Source: Pseudomonas baetica
GTDB lineage: Bacteria; Pseudomonadota; Gammaproteobacteria; Pseudomonadales; Pseudomonadaceae
Length of the DNA: 45,746 bases
NCBI RefSeq assembly: GCF_019733355.1
Contig: NZ_JAIHLQ010000047.1
Span: 1 to 45,746, forward strand
Direction of reading: 5' to 3'
This document shows positions 1 through 7,419 of this stretch, piece by piece. The position numbers and the translations under genes are program-made. Below the pieces are notes generated by a model. The model did no database searches and was not told the DNA's origin. It saw only the letters and a list, made by a program, of their open reading frames with translations. The stretch's first letter is position 1; each line of letters starts with the position of its first letter.

Positions 1-121
1 ATCCTGCGTTGCTGCCTGCCTTAAGGGTGGCCGGATGAGCGTGGAATGGGTGGCCGGATCATCGTGGAATCAGTGGCCGGATGTTTATGGAATAGGTGGC
101 CGGATGGCCGTGGAATCCGCA
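1..121. mobile_element. End of an IS21-like insertion sequence with four 23-bp-spaced terminal repeats
   Basis: Four copies of GTGGCCGGAT followed by NNNNNTGGAAT (mostly NNNCGTGGAAT) begin at 27, 50, 73 and 96, exactly 23 bp apart. Multiple short terminal repeats of this kind are a hallmark of IS21-family ends, where the IstA transposase binds. The element seems to end in CA at 120-121, fitting the TG...CA termini of the family, and from 122 onward the sequence reads as parA on the other strand. Only the end lies in the window and no istA or istB is visible, so the family call rests on repeat architecture. Confidence 0.65.
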
Positions 122-394
122 GCCTTGGTCATCGTTGGATAGGATCAGGTCAAGTCCTGCAATCACTGTTTTGGAAATGAACTGCTCGGGGGTTGTTAAG
201 TTGAGCGCGATGAACTCGTACGCCCCCACATCAGCCTTCTGACTCAAGGCGTAATAGCTGGAGAGGGTGGGTTGGCTATCCAGATCAAGCAGCAGAACGC
301 GCAGACCCGCATCTGCCAATAGGCCGCCAAGGTTGGCGACTATCGTGGTTTTACCCACGCCTCCTTTGGTGGAGACCACCGAAATCACACGCAT
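59..394 (-). pseudogene. parA: ParA/Soj-family ATPase of an integrative element, truncated by IS insertion
   Basis: The N-terminus has the deviant Walker A motif KGGVGKTT at residues 10-17 and the DLDSQPTL switch region near residue 38, which identifies a ParA/Soj/MinD-type ATPase. About 91 residues are native, up to a SNDDQG segment. The last 20 codons (CGFHGH onward) come from the IS end. Full-length proteins of this type are usually about 280-300 residues, so two thirds are missing. ParA next to an AlpA-like regulator is the arrangement near one end of ICEclc/PAGI-2-type elements, where ParA supports element maintenance. The product is almost certainly inactive. Confidence 0.85.
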
Positions 395-398
395 GGCA

Positions 399-629
399 TC
401 AGGCCTGGTTATCTAAGCGTTCAACGACCCACTGCTCAATCTCCAGCGAGTCCCAGCCGACCGCACGCATGCCAATGCGTTTAGCCTGAGGAAATTTACC
501 TTCCTTCATCAAGTTGTAGATGTGGGCACGCTTGAAACCGGTTTTACGCTCCACCTCGTCGCGCCGCATGATATGACGTTCGATTTGTTTTGGCGGTGTA
601 GCAACGGTGGGGGAGGATTGGTGGGACAT
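399..629 (-). CDS. AlpA-family helix-turn-helix transcriptional regulator
   Basis: A 76-residue protein with the AlpA/MerR-like winged-helix pattern: RRDEVERKTGFKRAHIYNLM, then FPQAKRIGMRAVGWDSLEIEQWV. AlpA-type proteins regulate integrases or transfer genes of prophages and integrative elements. I chose the ATG at 629 because TAGGAG lies 8 nt upstream; a GTG three codons earlier is possible. It is followed after 4 bp by parA on the same strand, the usual alpA-parA order of clc/PAGI-2-like ICEs. With parA destroyed and no integrase in view, it is probably a relic of a dead element. Confidence 0.85.
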   Translation of the reverse strand: MSHQSSPTVATPPKQIERHIMRRDEVERKTGFKRAHIYNLMKEGKFPQAKRIGMRAVGWDSLEIEQWVVERLDNQA

Positions 630-738
630 GGTGGTCACTCCTAGAGCCAGATGGCGTTGGGTGGGAAGTGACCTGGATTCAATACCAGAAAATGCTGTCG
701 GTCATTGCAATGCAACGTCGGTGATTGCAGTGCAACCC

Positions 739-1494
739 TCATCTTTTGGCTTGGGCGAGACTACGTTTGGCGGCCGCAAATTTCTCGTCCAACGATCGCT
801 TGCTAAGCCCCGGTACTCCGTCGTAATGCGCGGTTATAGAGTCGACGATAGAAGCCTGGCTATCGAAAATAGAGTGCTTTCTTCCTGTTGAAGACGATCC
901 CAGTATGGTACTTACCAGCGCTCCAATGACATTCAGGTAGCTCGCTTTACTTTGGTTACTGAGCTGCTCTTTGTTTTCGGCAAGCATGCGCAGATTTTCG
1001 CGCTCCAGCCCAGCTGCTTTTAGCTCATCGATCAGCGTTTGGAGATGCTTCTTGGTTGCCTTTAGCTGCACCTGTAAGGCGTCCCGATCTGCTTGCAATA
1101 TCAAGTAGGTGCTGTAATGGATAGCAACTTGATCCGCTGTAACTTGGCTGAAAAGGAAGGGGGGGCGCTGATCTGGATGGTAGTGAAACATCCACCGCTT
1201 TAAATCCGAATGCCTGACGGTCAGTAATTTAATATCGACGGGAGTACCTGGTGCAACCGTAGTTCCCAGAGCTCCGTAAGGTAGTTCGTGGTTTCGGATG
1301 GCATCCAGAATTTTTTCCATTTTGATGTGCAAGCAGGGCCATTGTGGAAAGCCCTGGATAATTCGCCCTGGGGTCTCCCATGCTGACTCCAGAATCTGAG
1401 CCTCATGAGCAATTAAATCGCACCAGCGTATTGCTGCTTCGATTGGACTATAAAACAGCTTTTCGATCGAGCCGAAGCTATTGCGGTCGTACAT
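739..1494 (-). CDS. Hypothetical protein of the ICE relic (251 aa)
   Basis: I do not recognise a named domain. The N-terminal half is mixed alpha/beta with many Trp, His and Pro residues. Residues of about 135-185 are Leu-, Lys- and Glu-rich and likely form a coiled coil. A short hydrophobic glycine-containing stretch (NVIGALVSTILG) follows near residue 190, then a basic tail. It lies upstream of alpA on the same strand with a 110-bp gap, so it may be transcribed with alpA-parA. The start has only a weak Shine-Dalgarno (AAGGCGACC). Shorter reading frames on the other strand here look spurious. Confidence 0.6.
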   Translation of the reverse strand: MYDRNSFGSIEKLFYSPIEAAIRWCDLIAHEAQILESAWETPGRIIQGFPQWPCLHIKMEKILDAIRNHELPYGALGTTVAPGTPVDIKLLTVRHSDLKRWMFHYHPDQRPPFLFSQVTADQVAIHYSTYLILQADRDALQVQLKATKKHLQTLIDELKAAGLERENLRMLAENKEQLSNQSKASYLNVIGALVSTILGSSSTGRKHSIFDSQASIVDSITAHYDGVPGLSKRSLDEKFAAAKRSLAQAKR

Positions 1495-1779
1495 AGAGGT
1501 CGCCTTGTTATCAAAGGGCAGACCCGCTAGGTAATGTCTAAAGATCCAACACTTGACCTAGGCTTCCATGCGGTTGCTGTCCTATTTTCCCTGATAAGTT
1601 GCAATTTCTGTGGTCCTGATGCTGTTTTTCAGGTGTTTTTGTAGGGCACTATTCGAAGATTGCCGAGCCGTTCCCTCACAGGACGGTTTGGGCGTCACAG
1701 AGCAACACGAACGATTGATACGATACCCGTAAATATTGTTTGACACGTCAGTAGTCCGTCGTACCGGCTGAAGCACTCA

Positions 1780-2043
1780 TCAACGCCATCCACCGTCATG
1801 ACAATTCTCGAGGCGCTGATTCAGGTGCCGACCTTGTTCGATGTCCAATACTTCGGAAACCATCAGACCGCACAAAAAACCTTGCATTTGATGATATGTG
1901 TTTACCATTCCCGCATGATGTAGGGCTTCCCAGCGATATGCTTCGACCTGAGGTCGCAAAAGTGGCAGATCTTCTCGAGGGTCTACCAACCTGCACAAGT
2001 CATCAAAAAACTGATTGGTGGCGCCTTGTAGGGGCTCAAGCAT
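1780..2043 (-). CDS. Hypothetical small protein (87 aa)
   Basis: I placed the start at the ATG at 2043 because a strong ribosome-binding site (AAGGAGGG) lies just upstream. An in-frame ATG 18 codons earlier lacks one. The product is acidic and mostly helical, beginning MLEPLQGATNQFFDDL, with no signal peptide or membrane segment. I recognise no domain. The HAGMVNTYHQMQGFLCGL stretch has the helix-rich look of small accessory proteins on mobile elements. The excellent ribosome-binding site is the main argument that it is a real gene. Confidence 0.55.
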   Translation of the reverse strand: MLEPLQGATNQFFDDLCRLVDPREDLPLLRPQVEAYRWEALHHAGMVNTYHQMQGFLCGLMVSEVLDIEQGRHLNQRLENCHDGGWR

Positions 2044-3080
2044 GAATTGCCCTCCTTCTCGTTGATACCCGACCCAGAGCGGAAAACTGGCGACCATGGA
2101 GATTCGCGCAGTCTAGAGTCGAGCCGCGATCTGCTGCTGTGTACCACCATAATCACTATGCATTTTTGACGCCGTCCTGTCTCTGCCTAGAAGGTTTTTT
2201 ACTCAAATAGGAAGCAGGGAATTCATAGTAGGTCGCACATTTGCTTTCGAAGAAATGAGCTTGCCGCTACCAAGCGACCCAAACGAATGGTGCTATTTTG
2301 AGGTACAGCCCAGCATGGGTAGTGAATAGGTGTGTAGACGGTATTAGTGGTCGATGAGGTTAGGTGAAGATCCTTCTTCTGATAGCTAGCTAGCGTCTTG
2401 AAATCAACGATCCAGCACTAAAGTTGCCGACCGGTCTTGGCAGCCGAGGCCTAAGGCGACAGCTGCAGGAGAAAAACGCCATAGCCCCAAAGGAGAAAAT
2501 GCTTATGGCGGAGAGCCACCAGAGCTAAAAGTAGGATCGACCCAATTTAAGCACGTGGCATCTAAAACGAATTTCGCGTTACGTCTGCCCGTAGGCTGTC
2601 ATTTGATTATCAAGATTGTATGAAGGGGCTATCAATTATTTATTAAGGGCTGGATATTCAGAGGCCTGGGCGATGAATGGCCGATCAGATTGCGGTCAGC
2701 ATTCGAATGCGAGCTTTTGGCAAAGACTTGAGCTTGATCACTAGACATTAATTTGCTGGCCGGGGGAGGCGGTTGGAATCTTAAGCATACCGACCCGGTC
2801 TTGGCCCAGATCTACTGTAGATCAACATGAGCCTGTTTAGGGCGCTATGAGTCTGAGAGCTCCTAGTGCCAGCGCAGCCATTCGCCACGCCGCCGGAATA
2901 TTTAACATGTGTGTGTCTTTGGTTATACGATATTTCTTTATAAATCAATTGGTTAGTAGTTTTAGAAAGGCTGAAGTTAGTTGTAAATCAGCACCTTGAC
3001 GAAATATTGACAAAAGCTCGACCGATTATTCAAAAGATCGAGATAGTTTAGAGGCCATGATCATAAAAAGAGGTGTTGTG
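2044..3080. other. Gene-poor stretch with no convincing gene
   Basis: About one kilobase without a credible long reading frame on either strand. A minimal open frame of nine codons (starting at 2500, MLMAESHQS) has a strong AAGGAG Shine-Dalgarno directly upstream, but it is too short to call. The phrase CGGTCTTGGC occurs twice (near 2431 and 2793), both times after a CCGAC-like lead. Base composition is moderate and there are many in-frame stops, as in decayed mobile-element DNA. Confidence 0.5.
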
Positions 3081-3269
3081 ATGGCCCAGATGTCCAAGTT
3101 CGAGCGCTCGCTTATTATTAGCAAGCTTGAGTTGTACGCCGAACGGCTTGCCGAGCTAGCGTTCGATCTTAAGCGTTCTAGCCAACCACACAATGGGGTG
3201 GAGCTTATGGCCCAGGTGGAGCAGTTGATAAATTTAATTGATAGCCTTAAGGCGATAGATATCGATTAA
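3081..3269 (+). CDS. Hypothetical small helical protein (62 aa)
   Basis: The start at 3081 is preferred because AGAGGTG lies 5 nt upstream; an ATG eight codons earlier has no ribosome-binding site. The protein is almost entirely helical with heptad-like Leu/Ile spacing (KFERSLIISKLELYAERLAEL, then QVEQLINLIDSLKAI), suggesting a short coiled coil or a small regulatory or antitoxin-like protein. It stands alone between the gene-poor stretch and the IS66 element. I do not recognise a family. Confidence 0.5.
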   Translation: MAQMSKFERSLIISKLELYAERLAELAFDLKRSSQPHNGVELMAQVEQLINLIDSLKAIDID

Positions 3270-3402
3270 TCTGCGTGTTGCGCTCAGGTTACGCCTTGTC
3301 GTTTCGAGGTCATTTTAAGAATCTACGCGTCGCTGGTTTACCTTTTGTTAGGGTAAGCGCCGGCCAAGTGACCTACCTAAGCTAAAGGTTTGTGGTTACT
3401 GC

Positions 3403-3672
3403 ATGAGATCGAGTACCAGGAGGACTACCGTTGCTATTGAGCATCGAGCCGATCGCACTGTGAGTGCTACGCCTGTAAGCATCCTGTTGCCTGTCCATCT
3501 GCACAGCGCTTTTTTCCGCTGGGAGAGGTGCGAGTGTCTCCTCAAGCCTAAAGCTGTCGGTGCTGATCTGTCTCTCCTAGAGTATCAAGTCCTAGCCGGA
3601 CGCTTACGTCAAGATGAGTTGGCCGTACGCTTAATTGTTAGGCCCTGTACTACAGGGTGCAAGTGTTGGTGA
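3403..3672 (+). CDS. Doubtful hypothetical protein (89 aa)
   Basis: An open frame of 89 codons. From about residue 25 it looks protein-like (ILLPVHLHSAFFRWERCECLL, then LEYQVLAGRLRQDELAVRL), and it ends with three cysteines. The proposed ATG has no well-placed ribosome-binding site. An AGGAGG at 3418-3423 lies inside the frame but is followed by no ATG or GTG at a good distance. It may be a gene with a non-canonical start, the remains of a longer gene, or chance. Confidence 0.3.
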   Translation: MRSSTRRTTVAIEHRADRTVSATPVSILLPVHLHSAFFRWERCECLLKPKAVGADLSLLEYQVLAGRLRQDELAVRLIVRPCTTGCKCW

Positions 3673-3879
3673 CAATGGTTATCTAATAGAATGCATTCGC
3701 ATGCATGCAACGGTTAGCATTTTTGGGTAAATGTTCGCCGAACAAGCCTAGCGTAGCTAAGCGGAGTGTCACTCGATCGGGATCGTCCTGTTCTAGTCTC
3801 TGAGTCTCTGAGCAATGTGGGGCGGGCGGGTAGGCGAAAAAGACCGGCAGTTAGTCGGGGGCCACGATCTCGGACTCAA

Positions 3880-3887
3880 ACTGGTGA
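3880..3887. repeat. Left 8-bp target site duplication of the IS66 element
   Basis: ACTGGTGA directly abuts the left inverted repeat and recurs at the right junction (6255-6262). An identical pair shows direct transposition without later rearrangement. Confidence 0.95.
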
Positions 3888-3987
3888 GTAAGCGGCCGGC
3901 GAACACACCTTCAAAATCCCAGCATTAAGGGCGATGGTGTCCGCGTATTTTTAAGCGGACGCGATCGCCCTTATCGCCGGGATTTCC

Positions 3988-4305
3988 ATGCGCCAACGAA
4001 GCTCTTACCCCAAACCATTCAAAGCCCAAGTCGTTCAGGAATGCCTGCAACCCGGAGCGACAATTTCCAGCGTAGCTATCCATCACGGCATCAACGCCAA
4101 CGTGATCCGCAAGTGGCTACCGATTTATCGGGATCAACCCGTCGCAGCCTTGCCTGCCTTCGTTCCGGTAAAACCGGCGCCAAGGCGTGCAACTGAAGAG
4201 ATGGTGATCATCTCGCTGCCTCTGGGTGATAAGTCCATCACCGTAAAATGGCCAGTCTCGGATCCGGACGGCTGCGCGTGTTTCATTCGTGGTCTGGCTC
4301 AATGA
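3988..4305 (+). CDS. tnpA: IS66-family accessory protein TnpA
   Basis: A 105-residue protein with an N-terminal helix-turn-helix of the transposase-8 type (YPKPFKAQVVQECLQPGATI, then VAIHHGINANVIRKWL). It probably helps transposition by binding the element ends. It is the first gene of the element. Its TGA overlaps the ATG of tnpB (ATGA), which suggests translational coupling. Size and order match other three-gene IS66 elements. Confidence 0.92.
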   Translation: MRQRSSYPKPFKAQVVQECLQPGATISSVAIHHGINANVIRKWLPIYRDQPVAALPAFVPVKPAPRRATEEMVIISLPLGDKSITVKWPVSDPDGCACFIRGLAQ

Positions 4306-4637
4306 TTCGCGTTGATGCCATCTGGCTTGCCACCGAACCCATGGACATGCGCGCCGGCACTGAAACGGCACTGGCCCGAGTAGTTGCGGTGTTCGGTGCG
4401 GCGAAGCCGCACTGCGCTTACCTCTTTGCCAACCGGCGGGCCAACCGGATGAAAGTCCTGGTGCACGACGGCGTCGGTATCTGGCTGGCGGCGCGCCGTT
4501 TGAACCAGGGCAAGTTCCATTGGCCGGGCATCCATCGTGGGACTGAGGTTGAACTCGACCCCGAGCAACTCCAAGTACTGGTACTTGGATTACCTTGGCA
4601 ACGAGTGGGTACGGGCGGCGCAATTACATTGCTTTAA
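4302..4637 (+). CDS. tnpB: IS66-family accessory protein TnpB (IS66 Orf2-like)
   Basis: A 111-residue protein with the family pattern near the N-terminus (PMDMRAGTETAL), a central LFANRRANRMKVLVHDGVGIWL block and KGKF-like GKFHWP. The start is the ATG at 4302, which overlaps the tnpA stop; an open frame extends further upstream inside tnpA but is not needed. In characterised IS66 elements TnpB is required for transposition although its biochemical role is unclear. Length is normal and the frame is intact. Confidence 0.93.
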   Translation: MIRVDAIWLATEPMDMRAGTETALARVVAVFGAAKPHCAYLFANRRANRMKVLVHDGVGIWLAARRLNQGKFHWPGIHRGTEVELDPEQLQVLVLGLPWQRVGTGGAITLL

Positions 4638-4687
4638 ATATTGCCTTTTAGCTGAAGCAGTCGCGCTGCTTTGGTAAAATCCACGGC

Positions 4688-6223
4688 ATGACTTTCTTGC
4701 TCAATCTCGACCAAATGACCCCGGAACAGCTCCGCGCGCTGGCCGAGCGGGCCGTGCATTTGCAGGCCCAGGTCGACACCATGAGCAAGAAGATCCATCG
4801 AATCGAGACGGTCAACGAGCAGCTCACTCACGAGATCGCCATCCTTAAACGCCACAAGTTCGCCAAACGCAGCGAGCAGATCAGCCCGGCGCAAGGCAGC
4901 TTGCTCGATGACCTGCTTAATACTGACCTCGAAGCCATCGAGGCCGAGTTAAAAGCCCTTCATCCAGCACCTGCGCAGGCAGAACCACGCCAGCAACCCA
5001 AGCGTGCGCCGTTGCCACCGCAGTTCCCACGCACTGTGATCCATCACGACCCGGACGACACGCAATGCGCGTGCGGCTGCCAGCTTCAGCGCATCGGTGA
5101 AGATGTCAGTGAGAAGCTGGATTACACGCCGGGCGTGTTCACTGTCGAGCAGCATGTGCGTGGGAAATGGGCCTGCCGGCAGTGCGAAACACTGATCCAG
5201 GCGCCGGTGCCGCCTCAAGTGATCGACAAGGGCATCCCCACGGCGGGCCTGCTGGCGCATGTGATGGTGGCCAAGTTCGCCGACCACCTGCCGCTGTATC
5301 GACAGGAGAAGATCTTCCGCCGTGCCGGCCTGGCTATCCCGCGCTCGACACTGGCGCAGTGGGTGGGTCAAACCGGCGTGCAGCTTCAGCCGCTGGTCGA
5401 TGCGCTGCGCGAGGTGGTGCTGGCCCAGCGCGTGGTTCACGCCGATGAAACGCCGGTACAAATGCTGGCGCCCGGCGAGAAGAAAACCCACCGCGCTTAT
5501 GTCTGGGCCTACAGCACTACGCCATTCTCGGCCCTCAAGGCCGTGGTCTACGACTTCAGCCCCAGCCGTGCCGGCGAACATGCGCGCAACTTCCTGGGCA
5601 CCTGGAACGGGAAGCTGGTCTGTGATGACTTTGCCGGCTACAAGGCCAGCTTTGAGCTGGGCATCACCGAGATCGGCTGCATGGCCCATGCGCGCCGCAA
5701 GTTCTTCGACCTGCATGTAGCCAATAAAAGCCAGTTGGCAGAGCAGGCGCTTCACTCGATTGGCGGGCTGTATGAAGTCGAGCGACACGCCAAGGAAATG
5801 AGCGACGAAGACCGTTGGCGATTACGCCAGGAAACGGCAGTGCCCATCGCTGAAAAGCTGCATGAGTGGATGTTGGCTCAGCGTGCACTTGTGCCCGAGG
5901 GTTCAGCTACGGCCAAGGCCCTGGATTACAGTCTCAAACGCTGGGTAGCGCTGACGCGCTACCTGGAAGATGGTGCTGTGCCCATCGACAACAATCAGAT
6001 CGAGAACTTGATCCGGCCGTGGGCGCTTGGGCGGTCGAACTGGTTGTTTGCAGGATCGTTACGCAGCGGCAAGCGGGCGGCGGCGATCATGAGCCTGATC
6101 CAGTCAGCGCGCATCAACGGGCATGATCCGTATGCTTATCTCAAGGACGTGCTGACGCGGTTGCCGACGCAGCGGGCCAGCGAGATCGAGCGACTGCTGC
6201 CGCATCAGTGGATCCCTGCCTGA
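4688..6223 (+). CDS. tnpC: IS66-family transposase TnpC
   Basis: A 511-residue DDE transposase. The N-terminus has a leucine-zipper-like coiled coil (residues 5-60). A zinc-finger-type segment with CACGC and CRQC follows near 120-165. Catalytic-core landmarks are VVHADETPVQ (first Asp), LVCDDFAGYKA (second Asp) and IDNNQIENLIRPWALGR (Glu). It ends with the usual IS66 C-terminal domain. It is full length and unbroken, encoded 50 bp after tnpB. It catalyses excision and insertion of the element. Confidence 0.96.
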   Translation: MTFLLNLDQMTPEQLRALAERAVHLQAQVDTMSKKIHRIETVNEQLTHEIAILKRHKFAKRSEQISPAQGSLLDDLLNTDLEAIEAELKALHPAPAQAEPRQQPKRAPLPPQFPRTVIHHDPDDTQCACGCQLQRIGEDVSEKLDYTPGVFTVEQHVRGKWACRQCETLIQAPVPPQVIDKGIPTAGLLAHVMVAKFADHLPLYRQEKIFRRAGLAIPRSTLAQWVGQTGVQLQPLVDALREVVLAQRVVHADETPVQMLAPGEKKTHRAYVWAYSTTPFSALKAVVYDFSPSRAGEHARNFLGTWNGKLVCDDFAGYKASFELGITEIGCMAHARRKFFDLHVANKSQLAEQALHSIGGLYEVERHAKEMSDEDRWRLRQETAVPIAEKLHEWMLAQRALVPEGSATAKALDYSLKRWVALTRYLEDGAVPIDNNQIENLIRPWALGRSNWLFAGSLRSGKRAAAIMSLIQSARINGHDPYAYLKDVLTRLPTQRASEIERLLPHQWIPA

Positions 6224-6254
6224 TCTGTGCAAGGTGTGTTCGCTGGCCGCTTAC

Positions 6255-6262
6255 ACTGGTGA
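6255..6262. repeat. Right 8-bp target site duplication of the IS66 element
   Basis: ACTGGTGA directly follows the right inverted repeat and matches the copy at 3880-3887 exactly. Removing the element and one copy joins the upstream DNA to the older IS66 fragment at 6273. Confidence 0.95.
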
Positions 6263-6272
6263 TTGTATTAGG

Positions 6273-6431
6273 CCGTTACTGCGCAGCGGCAAACCAGCGG
6301 CAGCGATCATGAGCTTGATCCAGTCTGCACGGCTGGATGGGCATGAGCCGTATGCCTATTTGAAGGGCGTTCTCACGCGTCTACCGACGCAACGGGCAAG
6401 TGATATATTGTAGCTATTGCCCCATCGGTGG
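6273..6431 (+). pseudogene. Tail fragment of a second, decayed IS66 transposase
   Basis: This stretch aligns with the C-terminus of the neighbouring intact TnpC (LRSGK-AAAIMSLIQSAR, then GH-PYAYLK-VLTRLPTQRAS). It diverges at many positions and carries an in-frame TAG at 6411-6413 before the final LLPH-W motif. The rest of the gene is absent. It is therefore an older element of the same family, beside which the intact copy inserted. Confidence 0.88.
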
Positions 6432-6490
6432 TGCGTTGGCAGCATACAGTAACCGTTGCCCTCTCATAAAAAAATCTCCGGTGCTAACAT

Positions 6491-7057
6491 TTACAGTGAA
6501 ACTCTTCGGAATGTTTCAGGATAGTCGAGTACAAGGCTGTGCTCATCCACTTCGAGATCAGCAGTAAATGCCCGAAAAAATCCCTCATATCGGTACTGTC
6601 GATTGAGTATTAGGCACCTATAGCGTTGCTGGGCAGACCTAGGTAATAAATCACCTGTAACTTGGGAAAGTAAAGGAACATACGCTACAACGATATCTTC
6701 ACTAGCCTGCTCCCGTAATTTGAGGCGCTTGATAGGCAGCGTGTTCGTTGCAGGTGTCACGCCGATATCGACATCCAAACAACCCGCTAATGATGGTATT
6801 GACTCGTCGCGAAGCAGATCGTGCCAGCGCCCCTCGCCATCAGCGCTTACGTGCATACGTGGGCCGCCGACATACTCGACCCGCACCTCGCGTGTGCGGA
6901 AATGAGCGTCAGTACGGACATAGTAGTGCGCACCGTAATCTCCTTCGCGAGTACCGATGACAACGCCTTCAAGGATTGAATGATCACCACCCTCAAAAAA
7001 CGAGCAATGATCCAGGCCATGCCCGGCCCAATCGCACCATTGAGCAACTGTCTTCAT
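6491..7057 (-). CDS. Putative glycolipid-binding protein (PF06475-like)
   Basis: A 188-residue protein similar in layout to the putative glycolipid-binding family (DUF1089; Pseudomonas PA1994 type). It has an N-terminal WAGHGLDHCSFFEG segment, a Y-V-R-T-D strand run, a central SIPSLAGCLDVDIGVTPATNTLPIKRL block and a C-terminal NRQYRYEGFFRAFTADLEVDEHSLVLDYPETFRR block. Such proteins form a twisted beta-barrel-like fold; the ligand is inferred from structure and not firmly established. AAGGAAG supports the start at 7057. There is no signal peptide, so it is probably cytoplasmic. It appears monocistronic. Confidence 0.75.
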   Translation of the reverse strand: MKTVAQWCDWAGHGLDHCSFFEGGDHSILEGVVIGTREGDYGAHYYVRTDAHFRTREVRVEYVGGPRMHVSADGEGRWHDLLRDESIPSLAGCLDVDIGVTPATNTLPIKRLKLREQASEDIVVAYVPLLSQVTGDLLPRSAQQRYRCLILNRQYRYEGFFRAFTADLEVDEHSLVLDYPETFRRVSL

Positions 7058-7419
7058 CCGTTTCTTCCTTTGCGGAGCGTGTTAGCAATGTTACTAGGTG
7101 AGCGAAGCTTGCAGCGTAGAGAGGCTCATGGGTTTGATCCTATCGCCGCGTCTGAACTTAGATGATACGTATGGGGCGCCGCAGGAATACCTCGCACAAC
7201 TGGTGAGAAGTAATGCAAAATTACTGCCGAAATTCGTTATCGATAAAGCACGCAAAGTGAGTCGGCTGGTCGCTTACCGCCCTTTCCCTCCGAGCTTGGC
7301 CTATCTGTGAGCCATCGGTCGCATCGAAAATTGGACGCGACCGACGCCCGCTGTCGCCTATCACCGGCCCGGGGAGGGCGTTATGGTGGAGCGCTTTCGA
7401 TTAAGCGCTTGCTGTAAGT
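7058..7419. other. Intergenic stretch with a stem-loop at 7390-7409
   Basis: No convincing gene. A weak 70-codon frame on the plus strand (7098-7310) lacks a ribosome-binding site and a recognisable domain. Just beyond the RND gene stop lies a 7-bp perfect stem (AGCGCTT, 6-nt loop, AAGCGCT). There is no clear U-tract on the minus strand, so it may stabilise the 3' end of the efflux mRNA or be a weak terminator. Confidence 0.45.

Larger units (their letters stand above)
3888..6254 (+). mobile_element. Complete IS66-family insertion sequence (2367 bp)
   Basis: The element is bounded by 24-bp inverted repeats at 3888-3911 and 6231-6254 that differ at one position (GTAAGCGGCC at the outer end). 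It contains the tnpA-tnpB-tnpC trio typical of the family. It is flanked by a perfect 8-bp direct repeat, ACTGGTGA, at 3880-3887 and 6255-6262, the target duplication size of IS66 elements. All three reading frames are intact, so the copy is probably recent and active. Confidence 0.96.

Noticed and set aside
1582..1776. Small minus-strand frame of 64 codons after the 87-residue gene
   Set aside because: It starts at a GTG that overlaps nothing useful, has no ribosome-binding site and an irregular basic composition. It looks like chance.
2500..2529. Nine-codon frame with a strong Shine-Dalgarno
   Set aside because: Too short to distinguish from chance; no downstream gene for which it could be a leader peptide.
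2996..3050. Promoter for the 62-residue gene (TTGACG and TTGACA near 2996-3012)
   Set aside because: Two -35-like hexamers are present, but no -10 hexamer lies 16-18 bp downstream of either.
7098..7310. Plus-strand frame of 70 codons in the gap before the efflux operon
   Set aside because: No ribosome-binding site and no family. It may be a gene relic, but nothing supports it.
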